Assembly: GCA_903828515.1 (NCBI GenBank)
Contig: CAIKMD010000002.1
Span: 496,001-560,000 of the forward strand
DNA length: 64,000 bases
Source: an uncultured Rhodospirillales bacterium
Lineage (GTDB): Bacteria; Pseudomonadota; Alphaproteobacteria; ATCC43930; CGMCC-115725
Direction of reading: 5' to 3'
The position numbers were made by a program, and so were the translations under genes. Under the pieces are notes generated by a model that worked only from the letters and a program-made list of their open reading frames with translations, was not told where the DNA came from and made no database searches. The first letter of the stretch is position 1. Each line of letters opens with the position of its first letter. This document shows positions 36,104 to 44,572 of the stretch, piece by piece.

Positions 36104-36930
36104 CCGATACGCTGGCCGATACGCTACGCCGCCACGATCGCGACCGTTTCCAACTGGCCCTGTTCGCGCCATCGGCCCGGCGTCCGGCGATCATGGCGCT
36201 CTACGCCTTTAACTATGAGGTCGCGCGGATCCGCGAGGTTGCCAGCGAGCCGATGCTGGGGCAGATCCGCCTGCAATGGTGGCGCGACGCCCTGGCCGAG
36301 ATTTACGCGGGCGCATCGCCGCATCGGCACGAGGTCGTGACGCCCTTGGCCGAAGCCATTCGCGCGCAGGACCTGTCGCGGGTTCATTTCGACGCGATCC
36401 TCGATGCGCGCGAGGCGGATATTCTTGACCAGAGACCGGCCGACGCGGCCTCGCTGGAAACCTATGCGGAGGAGACGTCGTCGCGCCTGATTTTTCTCGC
36501 TCTCGAGATTTTAGGTGCCCCGGCGCCCGAGGCGGCGCGGGCGGTCGGAATCGCCCATGCGCTGGCCGGATTATTGGCGGCCGTGCCGTTTCACGCGCGC
36601 ATGAAACGGTGCTACTTGCCGGATGATCGTGTCGCGGCTTTGGGGCTCGATGTGGACCGGACGCTCTTCGAATTGAAGCCGTCGCCGCCGCTCGCTCAAA
36701 TCGCGCGCGAGATCGTCGGCCGAGCGCGTCAAACGCTCGATGAAGCAGGACCGCTACTGGGTGCTGCACCGCGCGCGGCGCTTCCCGCTTTATTGCCGGC
36801 GGTGCTGGCGCGTCGGCGGCTCAAGCGGATTGAACGCGTGAATTACAATCTGTTCGATCCGCGTTTGTCGGTGCCCGACGGGACACAGAGCCTGCGCCTG
36901 CTCTGGGCGGCGACGCGGGGCCGGGTGTAG
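36100..36930 (+). CDS. NDUFAF6-like squalene/phytoene synthase-fold protein
   Basis: 276 residues from the GTG at 36100. ALYAFNYEVARIREVASEPMLGQIRLQWWRDAL is close to the human complex I assembly factor NDUFAF6. It lacks the DxxxD diphosphate-binding motif that phytoene/squalene synthases have there (YAFxRxxDDxxD), so prenyl transfer is unlikely. FDPRLSVPDGTQSLRLLWAATRG closes the domain. A role in complex I assembly is the best inference; an isoprenoid synthase is the alternative annotation often seen. Confidence 0.78.
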   Translation: MTDTLADTLRRHDRDRFQLALFAPSARRPAIMALYAFNYEVARIREVASEPMLGQIRLQWWRDALAEIYAGASPHRHEVVTPLAEAIRAQDLSRVHFDAILDAREADILDQRPADAASLETYAEETSSRLIFLALEILGAPAPEAARAVGIAHALAGLLAAVPFHARMKRCYLPDDRVAALGLDVDRTLFELKPSPPLAQIAREIVGRARQTLDEAGPLLGAAPRAALPALLPAVLARRRLKRIERVNYNLFDPRLSVPDGTQSLRLLWAATRGRV

Positions 36931-38277
36931 TTACTCGGCCGCGACACGCGCCGGGTTGAGCCAGGCATCGAGTTCGGCCAGCGCACGCGCCGACAGCATC
37001 GGCTTTTTCTCGCCGCGATTGGCCCGCGTGAGCACGCCGTCGGCCAACGGCGGGAACAGGCCGAAATTCACGTTCATCGGTTGAAAGGTCTTGGCTTCGG
37101 CGCCACCGGTGATGTGCGCGATCAAAGCGCCGAGCGCGGTCGTCGCGGGCGGCGGCGGCATCGTCTCTCCCTGTTGTTCGGCTGCCGCGAAGCGACCGGC
37201 CAGCAAGCCGATCGCGGCGCTTTCGACATAGCCTTCGACGCCGGTGATCTGCCCGGCAAAGCGCAGTCGAGGCTGCGCCTTCAACCGGAGCGAACCGTCT
37301 AGTAGCATCGGGCTGTTGATGAAGGTGTTGCGGTGGAGGCCGCCGAGCCGGGCGAACTCGGCGTTCTCGAGACCCGGAATGGTGCGGAACACGCGAACCT
37401 GCTCGGCATGGCGCAGCTTGGTCTGGAAGCCGACGATGTTGTAGAGCGTGCCCAGCGCATTATCCTGGCGCAGTTGCACGACCGCCCAGGGGCGATGACC
37501 GGTGTGCGGATTGCGCAGGCCGACCGGCTTCATCGGTCCGAAGCGCAACGTGTCGGCGCCGCGGCGCGCCATCTCCTCGATCGGCAAACAGCCGTCGAAA
37601 TAAGCGGTGGTCTTTTCCCATTCGTGGAAATCGGTCTTGTCGCCCGCGAGAAGGGCGGCGACGAATTGATCGTATTGCGGCCGGTCGAGCGCGCAATTGA
37701 TGTAGTCGGCGCCGTCGCCTTTGTCGTAGCGCGATTGGCGCCAGGATTTGGTCTGGTCGATGCTGTCGTGATGGACGATCGGCGCGATCGCATCGAAGAA
37801 AGCAAGCGCTTCGGCGCCGGTCAGTTCGCGGATCGCCTCGGCCAAAGCGGGCGAGGTGAGGGGGCCGGTCGCGACGATCGTGCTACCCCAATCGTCGGGT
37901 GGCATCCCGGCGATCTCCTCGCGATGGATGGTAACGAGCGGCTCGGCGGCGAGCGCGGTTTCGATGTGTTGGGAAAATTGCGCGCGATCGACCGCGAGCG
38001 CGCCGCCGGCGGGCAGCCGGCTGGCATCTGCCGCGCGCAGGATCAGTGATCCGCAGCGCCGCATTTCCTCGTGCAGCAGGCCGACCGCGTTATTGACGGC
38101 ATCGTCCGAGCGCAGCGAATTCGAACAGACGAGTTCGGCGAGATTGTCGGTCAGATGCGCGTCGGTGCCGCGTTGCGGTCGCATTTCGTGGAGATGAACC
38201 GGCACGCCGCGTTTGGCGATCTGCCATGCCGCTTCGCACCCGGCGAGACCGCCGCCGATGACGTGAACCGGTTCCAT
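36931..38277 (-). CDS. trmFO: Methylenetetrahydrofolate-tRNA-(uracil-5-)-methyltransferase TrmFO
   Basis: 448 residues from ATG 38277 ([23 protein letters not shown] motif). It makes m5U54 in tRNA using folate and FAD. Blocks include [55 protein letters not shown] and ALIAHITGG. The ATG lies just past the uvrA stop on the same strand, so the two form one unit. Confidence 0.95.
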   Translation of the reverse strand: MEPVHVIGGGLAGCEAAWQIAKRGVPVHLHEMRPQRGTDAHLTDNLAELVCSNSLRSDDAVNNAVGLLHEEMRRCGSLILRAADASRLPAGGALAVDRAQFSQHIETALAAEPLVTIHREEIAGMPPDDWGSTIVATGPLTSPALAEAIRELTGAEALAFFDAIAPIVHHDSIDQTKSWRQSRYDKGDGADYINCALDRPQYDQFVAALLAGDKTDFHEWEKTTAYFDGCLPIEEMARRGADTLRFGPMKPVGLRNPHTGHRPWAVVQLRQDNALGTLYNIVGFQTKLRHAEQVRVFRTIPGLENAEFARLGGLHRNTFINSPMLLDGSLRLKAQPRLRFAGQITGVEGYVESAAIGLLAGRFAAAEQQGETMPPPPATTALGALIAHITGGAEAKTFQPMNVNFGLFPPLADGVLTRANRGEKKPMLSARALAELDAWLNPARVAAE

Positions 38278-38278
38278 G

Positions 38279-41134
38279 TCAGGCGCGCTTGAGCTTTTTC
38301 TTCTCGCCGCTTCTCGTGAGATAGGTGCGCAGATAATCACCGGTATAGGAGCCCTTGGTCGCAGCGATCGTCTCGGGCGTGCCGGCGGCGATGATCCGTC
38401 CGCCGGCCGAGCCGCCATCGGGTCCGATATCGATCAGCCAATCGGCCGTCTTGATGACTTCGAGATTGTGCTCGATTACCAGGACCGTGTTGCCCTGATC
38501 GACCAGCGCATGGAGCACTTCGAGCAGCTTCTTCACGTCTTCCCAGTGAAGACCCGTGGTCGGTTCGTCGAGGATATAGAGCGTGCGTCCGGTCGCGCGG
38601 CGCGACAGTTCCTTGGCGAGCTTCACCCGTTGCGCTTCGCCGCCCGACATGGTGGTGGCGGGCTGGCCGACATGGATGTAGCCGAGGCCGACGCGTTCCA
38701 GCGTGACGAGCTTGTCGCGGATCGCGGGAACGGCGCGGAAGAACTCGGCGCCTTCCTCGACGGTCATGTCGAGCACGTCGGCGATACTCTTGCCCTTGAA
38801 CAGGACTTCGAGTGTCTCGCGGTTGTAACGCTTGCCGTGACAGACGTCGCATTGCACGAACACGTCGGGCAGGAAGTGCATCTCGATCTGGATGACGCCG
38901 TCGCCTTCGCAGGCTTCGCAGCGTCCGCCTTTGACGTTGAACGAGAATCGCCCCGGCCCATAGCCGCGCGCCTTTGACTCGGGCAATCCGGCGAACCATT
39001 CGCGCATCGGCGTGAAGGCGCCGGTATAGGTGGCGGGGTTCGAACGCGGCGTGCGGCCGATCGGCGATTGATCGATGTCGACGATCTTGTCGAGATGCTC
39101 GATGCCTTCGATGCGGTCATAGGGACCCGGATGCTCGCGCGCGCCGTTGAGCTTGCGCGCGAGCACCTTGTACAGCGTGTCGATGACGAGGCTCGACTTG
39201 CCGCCGCCCGATACACCGGTGACACCGGTGAAGGTGCCGAGCGGAAATTCGGCCGTGACGTTTTTGAGATTGTTGGCGCGCGCGCCGACGATCCTGAGCG
39301 TCTGGCCGGGATGGCCGGCCCGGCGCCGTTCGGGCACCTCGATCCGCCGCGTACCGTTCAAATACTGCGCGGTAATGCTCTCGCGCGTCTTCATCACGTC
39401 GGCAACCGAGCCCGCGGCGATGACGTTGCCGCCATGGATGCCGGCATGAAGACCCATGTCGATCAAATAGTCGGCGGCGCGGATCGCTTCTTCGTCGTGC
39501 TCGACCACGATGACGGTGTTGCCGAGATCGCGCAGATGCTTGAGCGTGACGAGCAGCCGGTCATTGTCGCGCTGATGCAGGCCGATCGAGGGTTCGTCGA
39601 GGACATAGAGCACGCCGGTGAGACCCGAGCCGATCTGCGAAGCGAGACGGATGCGCTGACTCTCGCCGCCCGACAATGTGCCGGCGGCGCGCGCGAGGGT
39701 CAGGTATTCGAGACCGACATTGCGCAGAAAGCCCAGACGTTCGTTGACCTCTTTGAGAATGCGCTGCGCGATGTCGCGTTGCTTGGTGGTCAGGTGCTTG
39801 TCGAGGGCCCGGAACCATTCGCCCGCATCGAGGATCGAGAAGTCGCAGACCTCGCTGATGTCGAGCTTGTTGATCTTGACCGCGAGCGCTTCGGGTTTGA
39901 GGCGACGCCCGTGACAGACTTCGCATTCGGTGGTGTTGTGATAACGCCCGAGTTCTTCCTTGAGCCAGGAACTGTCGGATTCCTTATAACGCCGTTCCAT
40001 GTTGGGAATGACGCCTTCAAAAGGACGATTGGTCGAATAGCTCTTGGTACCGTCGTCATAGCGCATCGTGATCGGCGTCGTGCCCGAGCCGAACAGAACG
40101 GTCTTGCGGACCTTTTCATCAAGGTCTTGCCACGGCGTGTTGGTCGAGGCCTTGAAGTGGCGCGCGATGCTGTCGAGAGTCTGCGCGTAATATTGCGACT
40201 TCGAACCCGCCCAGGGTGCAATCACGCCTTCGCGCAGCGACAGCCGCTCGTCGGCGACGACGAGTTCGGGGTCGAAGAACAATTTGGTGCCGAGACCATC
40301 GCAGGCCGGGCAGGCGCCGTGCGGGTTGTTGAAGGAGAAAAGCCGCGGTTCGATCTCGGGAATGGTGAAGCCCGAAACCGGGCAGGCGAATTTCGACGAG
40401 AAGATCGTCTGTTCGCCGCCATCGGCTTTCTCGGCGATGGCGATGCCTTCGGCGAGTTTCAGCGCGGTCTCGAGCGATTCGGCGACGCGGTTGCCGAGCC
40501 CTTCGCGCACCACGATGCGGTCGACCACGACCTCGATATCGTGCTTGATCTGTTTGTCGAGCTTCGGCGTTTCGTCGATCTCGTACATCTTGCCGTCGAC
40601 CTTCACGCGCTGAAAGCCGCGTTTCTGCAGGTCGAGAAGCTCTTTGCGGTATTCGCCCTTGCGACCGCGCACGATCGGCGCGAGCAGGAAAAGTCGCGTG
40701 CCTTCCGGCATCGCCATGATCCGGTCGACCATCTGCGACACGGTCTGGCTTTCGATCGGCAGGCCCGTCGCGGGTGAGTAGGGCACGCCGATGCGTGCAT
40801 AGAGAAGGCGTAGATAATCATAGATTTCGGTGACCGTGCCGACGGTCGAGCGGGGGTTTTTCGACGTCGTTTTCTGCTCGATTGAGATCGCGGGCGACAA
40901 ACCCTCGATCAGATCGACATCGGGCTTCTGCATCAGTTCGAGGAACTGGCGGGCATAGGCCGAAAGGCTTTCGACGTAGCGGCGCTGGCCTTCAGCGTAG
41001 ATCGTGTCGAAGGCCAATGACGATTTGCCGGATCCCGACAACCCGGTAATGACCACCAGGCTGTCGCGCGGCATATCCACGTCGACATTTTTCAGATTGT
41101 GTTCGCGGGCACCGCGAACCTTGATGTACTGCAT
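38279..41134 (-). CDS. uvrA: Excinuclease ABC subunit A
   Basis: 951 residues, DNA damage recognition ATPase of nucleotide excision repair. Start [19 protein letters not shown] at 41134; codons further upstream (41179) run into the SOS box. Walker A sites are [15 protein letters not shown] and [14 protein letters not shown]; signature [13 protein letters not shown] and [13 protein letters not shown]; zinc motifs CxxC ([10 protein letters not shown]...; [16 protein letters not shown]). A LexA box lies 38-52 nt before the ATG. Confidence 0.97.
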   Translation of the reverse strand: MQYIKVRGAREHNLKNVDVDMPRDSLVVITGLSGSGKSSLAFDTIYAEGQRRYVESLSAYARQFLELMQKPDVDLIEGLSPAISIEQKTTSKNPRSTVGTVTEIYDYLRLLYARIGVPYSPATGLPIESQTVSQMVDRIMAMPEGTRLFLLAPIVRGRKGEYRKELLDLQKRGFQRVKVDGKMYEIDETPKLDKQIKHDIEVVVDRIVVREGLGNRVAESLETALKLAEGIAIAEKADGGEQTIFSSKFACPVSGFTIPEIEPRLFSFNNPHGACPACDGLGTKLFFDPELVVADERLSLREGVIAPWAGSKSQYYAQTLDSIARHFKASTNTPWQDLDEKVRKTVLFGSGTTPITMRYDDGTKSYSTNRPFEGVIPNMERRYKESDSSWLKEELGRYHNTTECEVCHGRRLKPEALAVKINKLDISEVCDFSILDAGEWFRALDKHLTTKQRDIAQRILKEVNERLGFLRNVGLEYLTLARAAGTLSGGESQRIRLASQIGSGLTGVLYVLDEPSIGLHQRDNDRLLVTLKHLRDLGNTVIVVEHDEEAIRAADYLIDMGLHAGIHGGNVIAAGSVADVMKTRESITAQYLNGTRRIEVPERRRAGHPGQTLRIVGARANNLKNVTAEFPLGTFTGVTGVSGGGKSSLVIDTLYKVLARKLNGAREHPGPYDRIEGIEHLDKIVDIDQSPIGRTPRSNPATYTGAFTPMREWFAGLPESKARGYGPGRFSFNVKGGRCEACEGDGVIQIEMHFLPDVFVQCDVCHGKRYNRETLEVLFKGKSIADVLDMTVEEGAEFFRAVPAIRDKLVTLERVGLGYIHVGQPATTMSGGEAQRVKLAKELSRRATGRTLYILDEPTTGLHWEDVKKLLEVLHALVDQGNTVLVIEHNLEVIKTADWLIDIGPDGGSAGGRIIAAGTPETIAATKGSYTGDYLRTYLTRSGEKKKLKRA

Positions 41135-41171
41135 CGCACAATCATAGCCCGCGCGGATCGCGCTTGGCAAT

Positions 41172-41186
41172 GTTCCCACTCTGTTC
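41172..41186. promoter_or_regulatory. LexA (SOS) box GTTC-N7-GTTC
   Basis: GTTCCCACTCTGTTC is a perfect GTTC-N7-GTTC site, the alphaproteobacterial LexA operator. It is placed in the divergent promoter region between uvrA and ssb, both classical SOS genes. Site placement makes this convincing, though binding is inferred. Confidence 0.8.
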
Positions 41187-41252
41187 TAGGATTGATATAT
41201 TACCCATATGGGCGTTCACTCGCGCCCCGACAATACAAACTGGGAGACCCCG

Positions 41253-41741
41253 ATGGCCGGCAGCGTCAACAAAGTCATTCTCGTCGGCAACCTCGGCCGC
41301 GATCCCGAAATCCGCTCGACCCAGGATGGTCTTCGCATCGCCAATCTGTCGCTCGCGACGTCGGAATCCTGGCGCGACAAGAACAGCGGCGAACGCAAGG
41401 AAAAGACCGAGTGGCATCGCGTCGCGGTGTTCAACGAGCGCTTGGTCGATGTCATCGAGAAATACGTCAAGAAGGGCGCGAAGCTCTATATCGAAGGCGC
41501 CTTGCAGACGCGCAAATGGACCGACAATGCGGGACAGGAGCGCTACACCACCGAGGTCGTTCTGCAACGTTTCCGTGGCGAACTGACCATGCTCGATGGC
41601 GGACGCAGCGGCGGTAGCGAAGGCGGTTTCTCCAGCGACATGCCGGAAGAAGATGCGCCGCGCCCGGCATCGCGTCCGGCCGCTCGCGCCAGCGCGGGGG
41701 CCGGTGCTTCGAAGGAACTCGACGACGAAATTCCGTTCTGA
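41253..41741 (+). CDS. ssb: Single-stranded DNA-binding protein
   Basis: 162 residues. The OB-fold begins [21 protein letters not shown], with [39 protein letters not shown] Gly/Pro/Ala-rich linker and the acidic tip DDEIPF, the partner-binding tail, follow. ATG 41253 with GGGAGA upstream; an in-frame ATG at 41208 adds 15 unsupported residues. Confidence 0.96.
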   Translation: MAGSVNKVILVGNLGRDPEIRSTQDGLRIANLSLATSESWRDKNSGERKEKTEWHRVAVFNERLVDVIEKYVKKGAKLYIEGALQTRKWTDNAGQERYTTEVVLQRFRGELTMLDGGRSGGSEGGFSSDMPEEDAPRPASRPAARASAGAGASKELDDEIPF

Positions 41742-41862
41742 AAATCGGCCTGGATCGTACCCGGAGTCGCGAGGCTCCGGTTGCACGACAACCGGGTTTG
41801 TGACCTAATCAATGCAACGCCCCATACCGTGGGGCTGCTTCTTTTTCCCTGGGGAGGGAACG

Positions 41863-43821
41863 ATGTCCAAGAGCAAGAATCCGGCCGGGGTCGGCCGCCG
41901 TAATTTCCTCAAAGGTGCCGCGCTTGCTGGTGCCGCCGCGACGGCAGCCCCGTTGCAAGCGGTCGCGCAAGGGCAGACCGCGCCGCCGGCGCCGGCCAAG
42001 CTGCCGCAAGGCATTTCCGCCGTCCACAAAGCCGCCGAGACCTCGGGTTTTCCGGCGGGTGCGGCCGATCTCGTCGTCGGGACCACGGGTTCCGACTTCA
42101 TGGTCGATGCGGTCAAGACCCTCGGCATCGAATACATCACCGCGATGCCGAGTTCGGCGTTCCGCGGCATGCAGGAATCCTTCATCAACTACGGCAAGAA
42201 CACCGCGCCGGAATGGATCACCTGTCTGCACGAAGAAATTTCCGTCGCGATGTCGCATGGCTATGCCAAGGTCGAAGGCAAGCCGTTGCTGAGCCCCGTT
42301 CATGCCGCGGTCGGACTGCAACATGCCTCGATGGCGATCTACAACGCCTACGCCGATCGCGTGCCGGTCTATGTGATGACCGCCAATATCGCGAACGCGG
42401 TGGAGCGGCGGCCCGGCGTCGAGGTCGATCACACGGTACAGGATGGCGCGGCAATCGTGCGCGACTTCACCAAGTGGGACGATTCGCCGGGTGGGCTGCA
42501 GCACTTCGCCGAGTCGACGGTTCGCGCCTATCAGATCGCGATGACGCCGCCGATGGGCCCCGTGCTGATCGTCGCCGACAGCGAGATGCAGGAAAGCGCG
42601 ATCGACGAGGATGCGAAACTCTCGATCCCGAAACAGTCGCGTTTCTCGGCGGCGCAAGGCGACAGCGGCGCGGTCAAGGAACTGGCGGCGATGCTGGTCA
42701 ATGCCGAAAGCCCCGTCATCATCGCGGATCGCGGCGTGCCGGGCCCGAACGGGGTGCTGAAATCCCTGATCGAACTGGCCGAAGTTCTGCAATGCGCCGT
42801 GGTTGACGGCGGCGCGCGCATGAATTTCCCGACCCAGCATCCGCTCAACCAGGGCGATCGCAAGGGTGCGATGCTGGCGCAGGCAGATCTCGTGGTTGGC
42901 CTCGACATGACTGACTTCTGGGGCACGCTCCATTCCTATCGCGACCAGCTTCATCGTAGTTCGCGTTCGTTGTTGAAGCCGGGGGCGAAGACCGTGTCGG
43001 TTACCTCCGCGACGCAGTTCATCAAATCCAATTTCCAGAACTTCCAGCGCTTCACGGAAGTCGACATGGACATCAGCGGCGACGGCGCCGCGACACTGCC
43101 TTCCCTGATCGAGGCGGTGAAGAAAGCGATGACCGACGACAAGAAAAACGCCTTCGAGGCGCGTGGCAAAAAATATGCGACGGCTCGACTGGCCAGCTAC
43201 GAAGCGGCGAAGACCGAGGCTGCATCGGGCTGGGACGCCTCGCCGATCAGCACCGCGCGCCTGACGATGGAAGTCTGGAACGCCATCAAGAACGAAGACT
43301 GGTCGCTGGTTGGCGGCACGCAGCCCGCCGGCTACTGGTCGCACAAGCTGTGGAAGGCCGACAAATACTATAACTTCCTCGGCGACTCCGGCGCTTACGG
43401 CGTCGGTTACGGCGGCGGCGGTTCGGTCGGATCGGCGTTGGCCAATCGGAAATACGGGCGGCTGTCGGTCGCGATCATGGGCGACGGCGACCTGATGGTT
43501 TCGCCGGGTTCGCTGTGGACGGCCGCCAAGCACAAGATTCCGATCATGATGGTGATGCACAACAACCGCTATTACTTCCAGGAAGTGATGCATCTCCAGA
43601 GCATGGCCAATCGCCATATGCGCGATCCGCATACCGCGCGCATCGGTACCGAAATCGCCGATCCGAACATCGATTTCGCGAAGATGGCGCAGAGCATGGG
43701 CGTGCAGGGCTTCGGCCCGGTGACGGATCCTTCCAAGCTCGGTGCGGTGTTGAAACAGGCTGTCGCCATCGCCAAAGCCGGTGAACCGGTCCTGGTGGAC
43801 GTGGTCTCGCAAGGACGTTGA
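41863..43821 (+). CDS. Tat-exported thiamine-diphosphate enzyme (acetolactate-synthase-like)
   Basis: 652 residues. The start ATG 41863 follows GGGGAGGGAA. RRNFLKG (12-18) and the following Ala-rich stretch form a twin-arginine signal ending AVAQ. The rest has the ThDP-enzyme architecture. The PYR domain has CLHEEISVAMSHGYAKVEGKP with the catalytic Glu (Glu124) as in RHEQ of acetolactate synthase. A central domain follows, then the PP domain with GDG (540-542), 24 residues, and NN (567-568). GDG is followed by Asp, not the usual Ser/Ala. A c-type cytochrome gene begins 11 nt after the stop, so periplasmic oxidation of a 2-oxo acid or aldehyde with electrons to cytochrome c is plausible. The substrate is unknown. 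Confidence 0.85.
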   Translation: MSKSKNPAGVGRRNFLKGAALAGAAATAAPLQAVAQGQTAPPAPAKLPQGISAVHKAAETSGFPAGAADLVVGTTGSDFMVDAVKTLGIEYITAMPSSAFRGMQESFINYGKNTAPEWITCLHEEISVAMSHGYAKVEGKPLLSPVHAAVGLQHASMAIYNAYADRVPVYVMTANIANAVERRPGVEVDHTVQDGAAIVRDFTKWDDSPGGLQHFAESTVRAYQIAMTPPMGPVLIVADSEMQESAIDEDAKLSIPKQSRFSAAQGDSGAVKELAAMLVNAESPVIIADRGVPGPNGVLKSLIELAEVLQCAVVDGGARMNFPTQHPLNQGDRKGAMLAQADLVVGLDMTDFWGTLHSYRDQLHRSSRSLLKPGAKTVSVTSATQFIKSNFQNFQRFTEVDMDISGDGAATLPSLIEAVKKAMTDDKKNAFEARGKKYATARLASYEAAKTEAASGWDASPISTARLTMEVWNAIKNEDWSLVGGTQPAGYWSHKLWKADKYYNFLGDSGAYGVGYGGGGSVGSALANRKYGRLSVAIMGDGDLMVSPGSLWTAAKHKIPIMMVMHNNRYYFQEVMHLQSMANRHMRDPHTARIGTEIADPNIDFAKMAQSMGVQGFGPVTDPSKLGAVLKQAVAIAKAGEPVLVDVVSQGR

Positions 43822-43832
43822 GGAATAGCATC

Positions 43833-44192
43833 ATGAAGTTTGGTATTGTCGCTTCGGCGGCCGCGCTGGTCTTTGCCTTCGCGTCCGTCGCCTCGGCTCA
43901 GGACGCGGCGCCTGCCGGCAACGCCCAGACCGGTCAGAAAATCTTTCTCTCCGACGGGTGTTGGGAGTGTCACGGTTCGGTCGGACAGGGCGGTGCGGTC
44001 ACCGGTCCGCGTCTCGCGGCAACCGCATTACCCTATGCCGCGTTCGTCCAGCAGTTGCGGGTCCCGCAAAACGCCATGCCGCCTTACGAGACCACCATTC
44101 TCTCGGATGCGGACGCGGCGAATATCTATGCCTTCCTGAAGTCGCTCCCGGCGGCCCAGGCGGCGAAGGACATTCCGCTCCTCAACAACTAG
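43833..44192 (+). CDS. Monoheme c-type cytochrome, partner of the ThDP enzyme
   Basis: 119 residues with a Sec signal (MKFGIVASAAALVFAFASVASAQ). The heme site is CWECH (Cys43, Cys46, His47); the axial Met is in NAMPPY (Met82). The fold is class I. It lies 11 nt after the ThDP enzyme stop with its own TGAGGA ribosome site, so the two are almost certainly co-transcribed. It is the natural electron acceptor candidate. Confidence 0.87.
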   Translation: MKFGIVASAAALVFAFASVASAQDAAPAGNAQTGQKIFLSDGCWECHGSVGQGGAVTGPRLAATALPYAAFVQQLRVPQNAMPPYETTILSDADAANIYAFLKSLPAAQAAKDIPLLNN

Positions 44193-44572
44193 ACGACGCA
44201 TCCGCGTCAACGCGCCGTGCGAGGTAGGGGCCTCGCGCGGCGTCGTGCGCTGGGGCTGGCGGGGCGGCAATCGGGGCGTTCAAACCATCTTGCTCGGCGA
44301 CTCGCCAGCGGTCTTTTTGCGTTGCAGCATTGGCGGCCCTTAACCGGCTTGGGCGGGTCGGCCGAGCGCCTCATCGCGGTGCCTTGAGAAGTCAGGATAA
44401 TACCCTGTTTTTGAAAGATAATTTTTAAAGTCTTTTTCGCGTCTCCCGGCCTGTTTTGCGGCCCGGCTGGCATTGTTGAACAGCGCAAAATCCGCTACTC
44501 TTTTTTGACAGTTTCGCCGGGGATTTTCGCCGGCATTTTTATTTCGCATCCGCTCATTTCGGGACCCCCATA
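44193..44572. other. Intergenic region before gyrA
   Basis: About 380 nt without a gene. A TTGACA lies at 44505-44510, but no well-spaced -10 box can be seen. A small inverted repeat GCCGG...CCGGC is at about 44516-44535. The AT-rich patch at 44395-44440 is unlike the flanks. The gyrA promoter must lie here. Confidence 0.55.

Noticed and set aside
39068-40777. 569-codon plus-strand frame inside uvrA
   Set aside because: uvrA is complete and conserved on the other strand.
41809-43812. 667-codon minus-strand frame opposite the ThDP enzyme
   Set aside because: A shadow frame rich in Arg, His and Asp; the plus strand has the Tat signal and ThDP motifs.
44505-44540. TTGACA promoter before gyrA
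   Set aside because: No matching -10 element at 16-18 nt spacing could be found.
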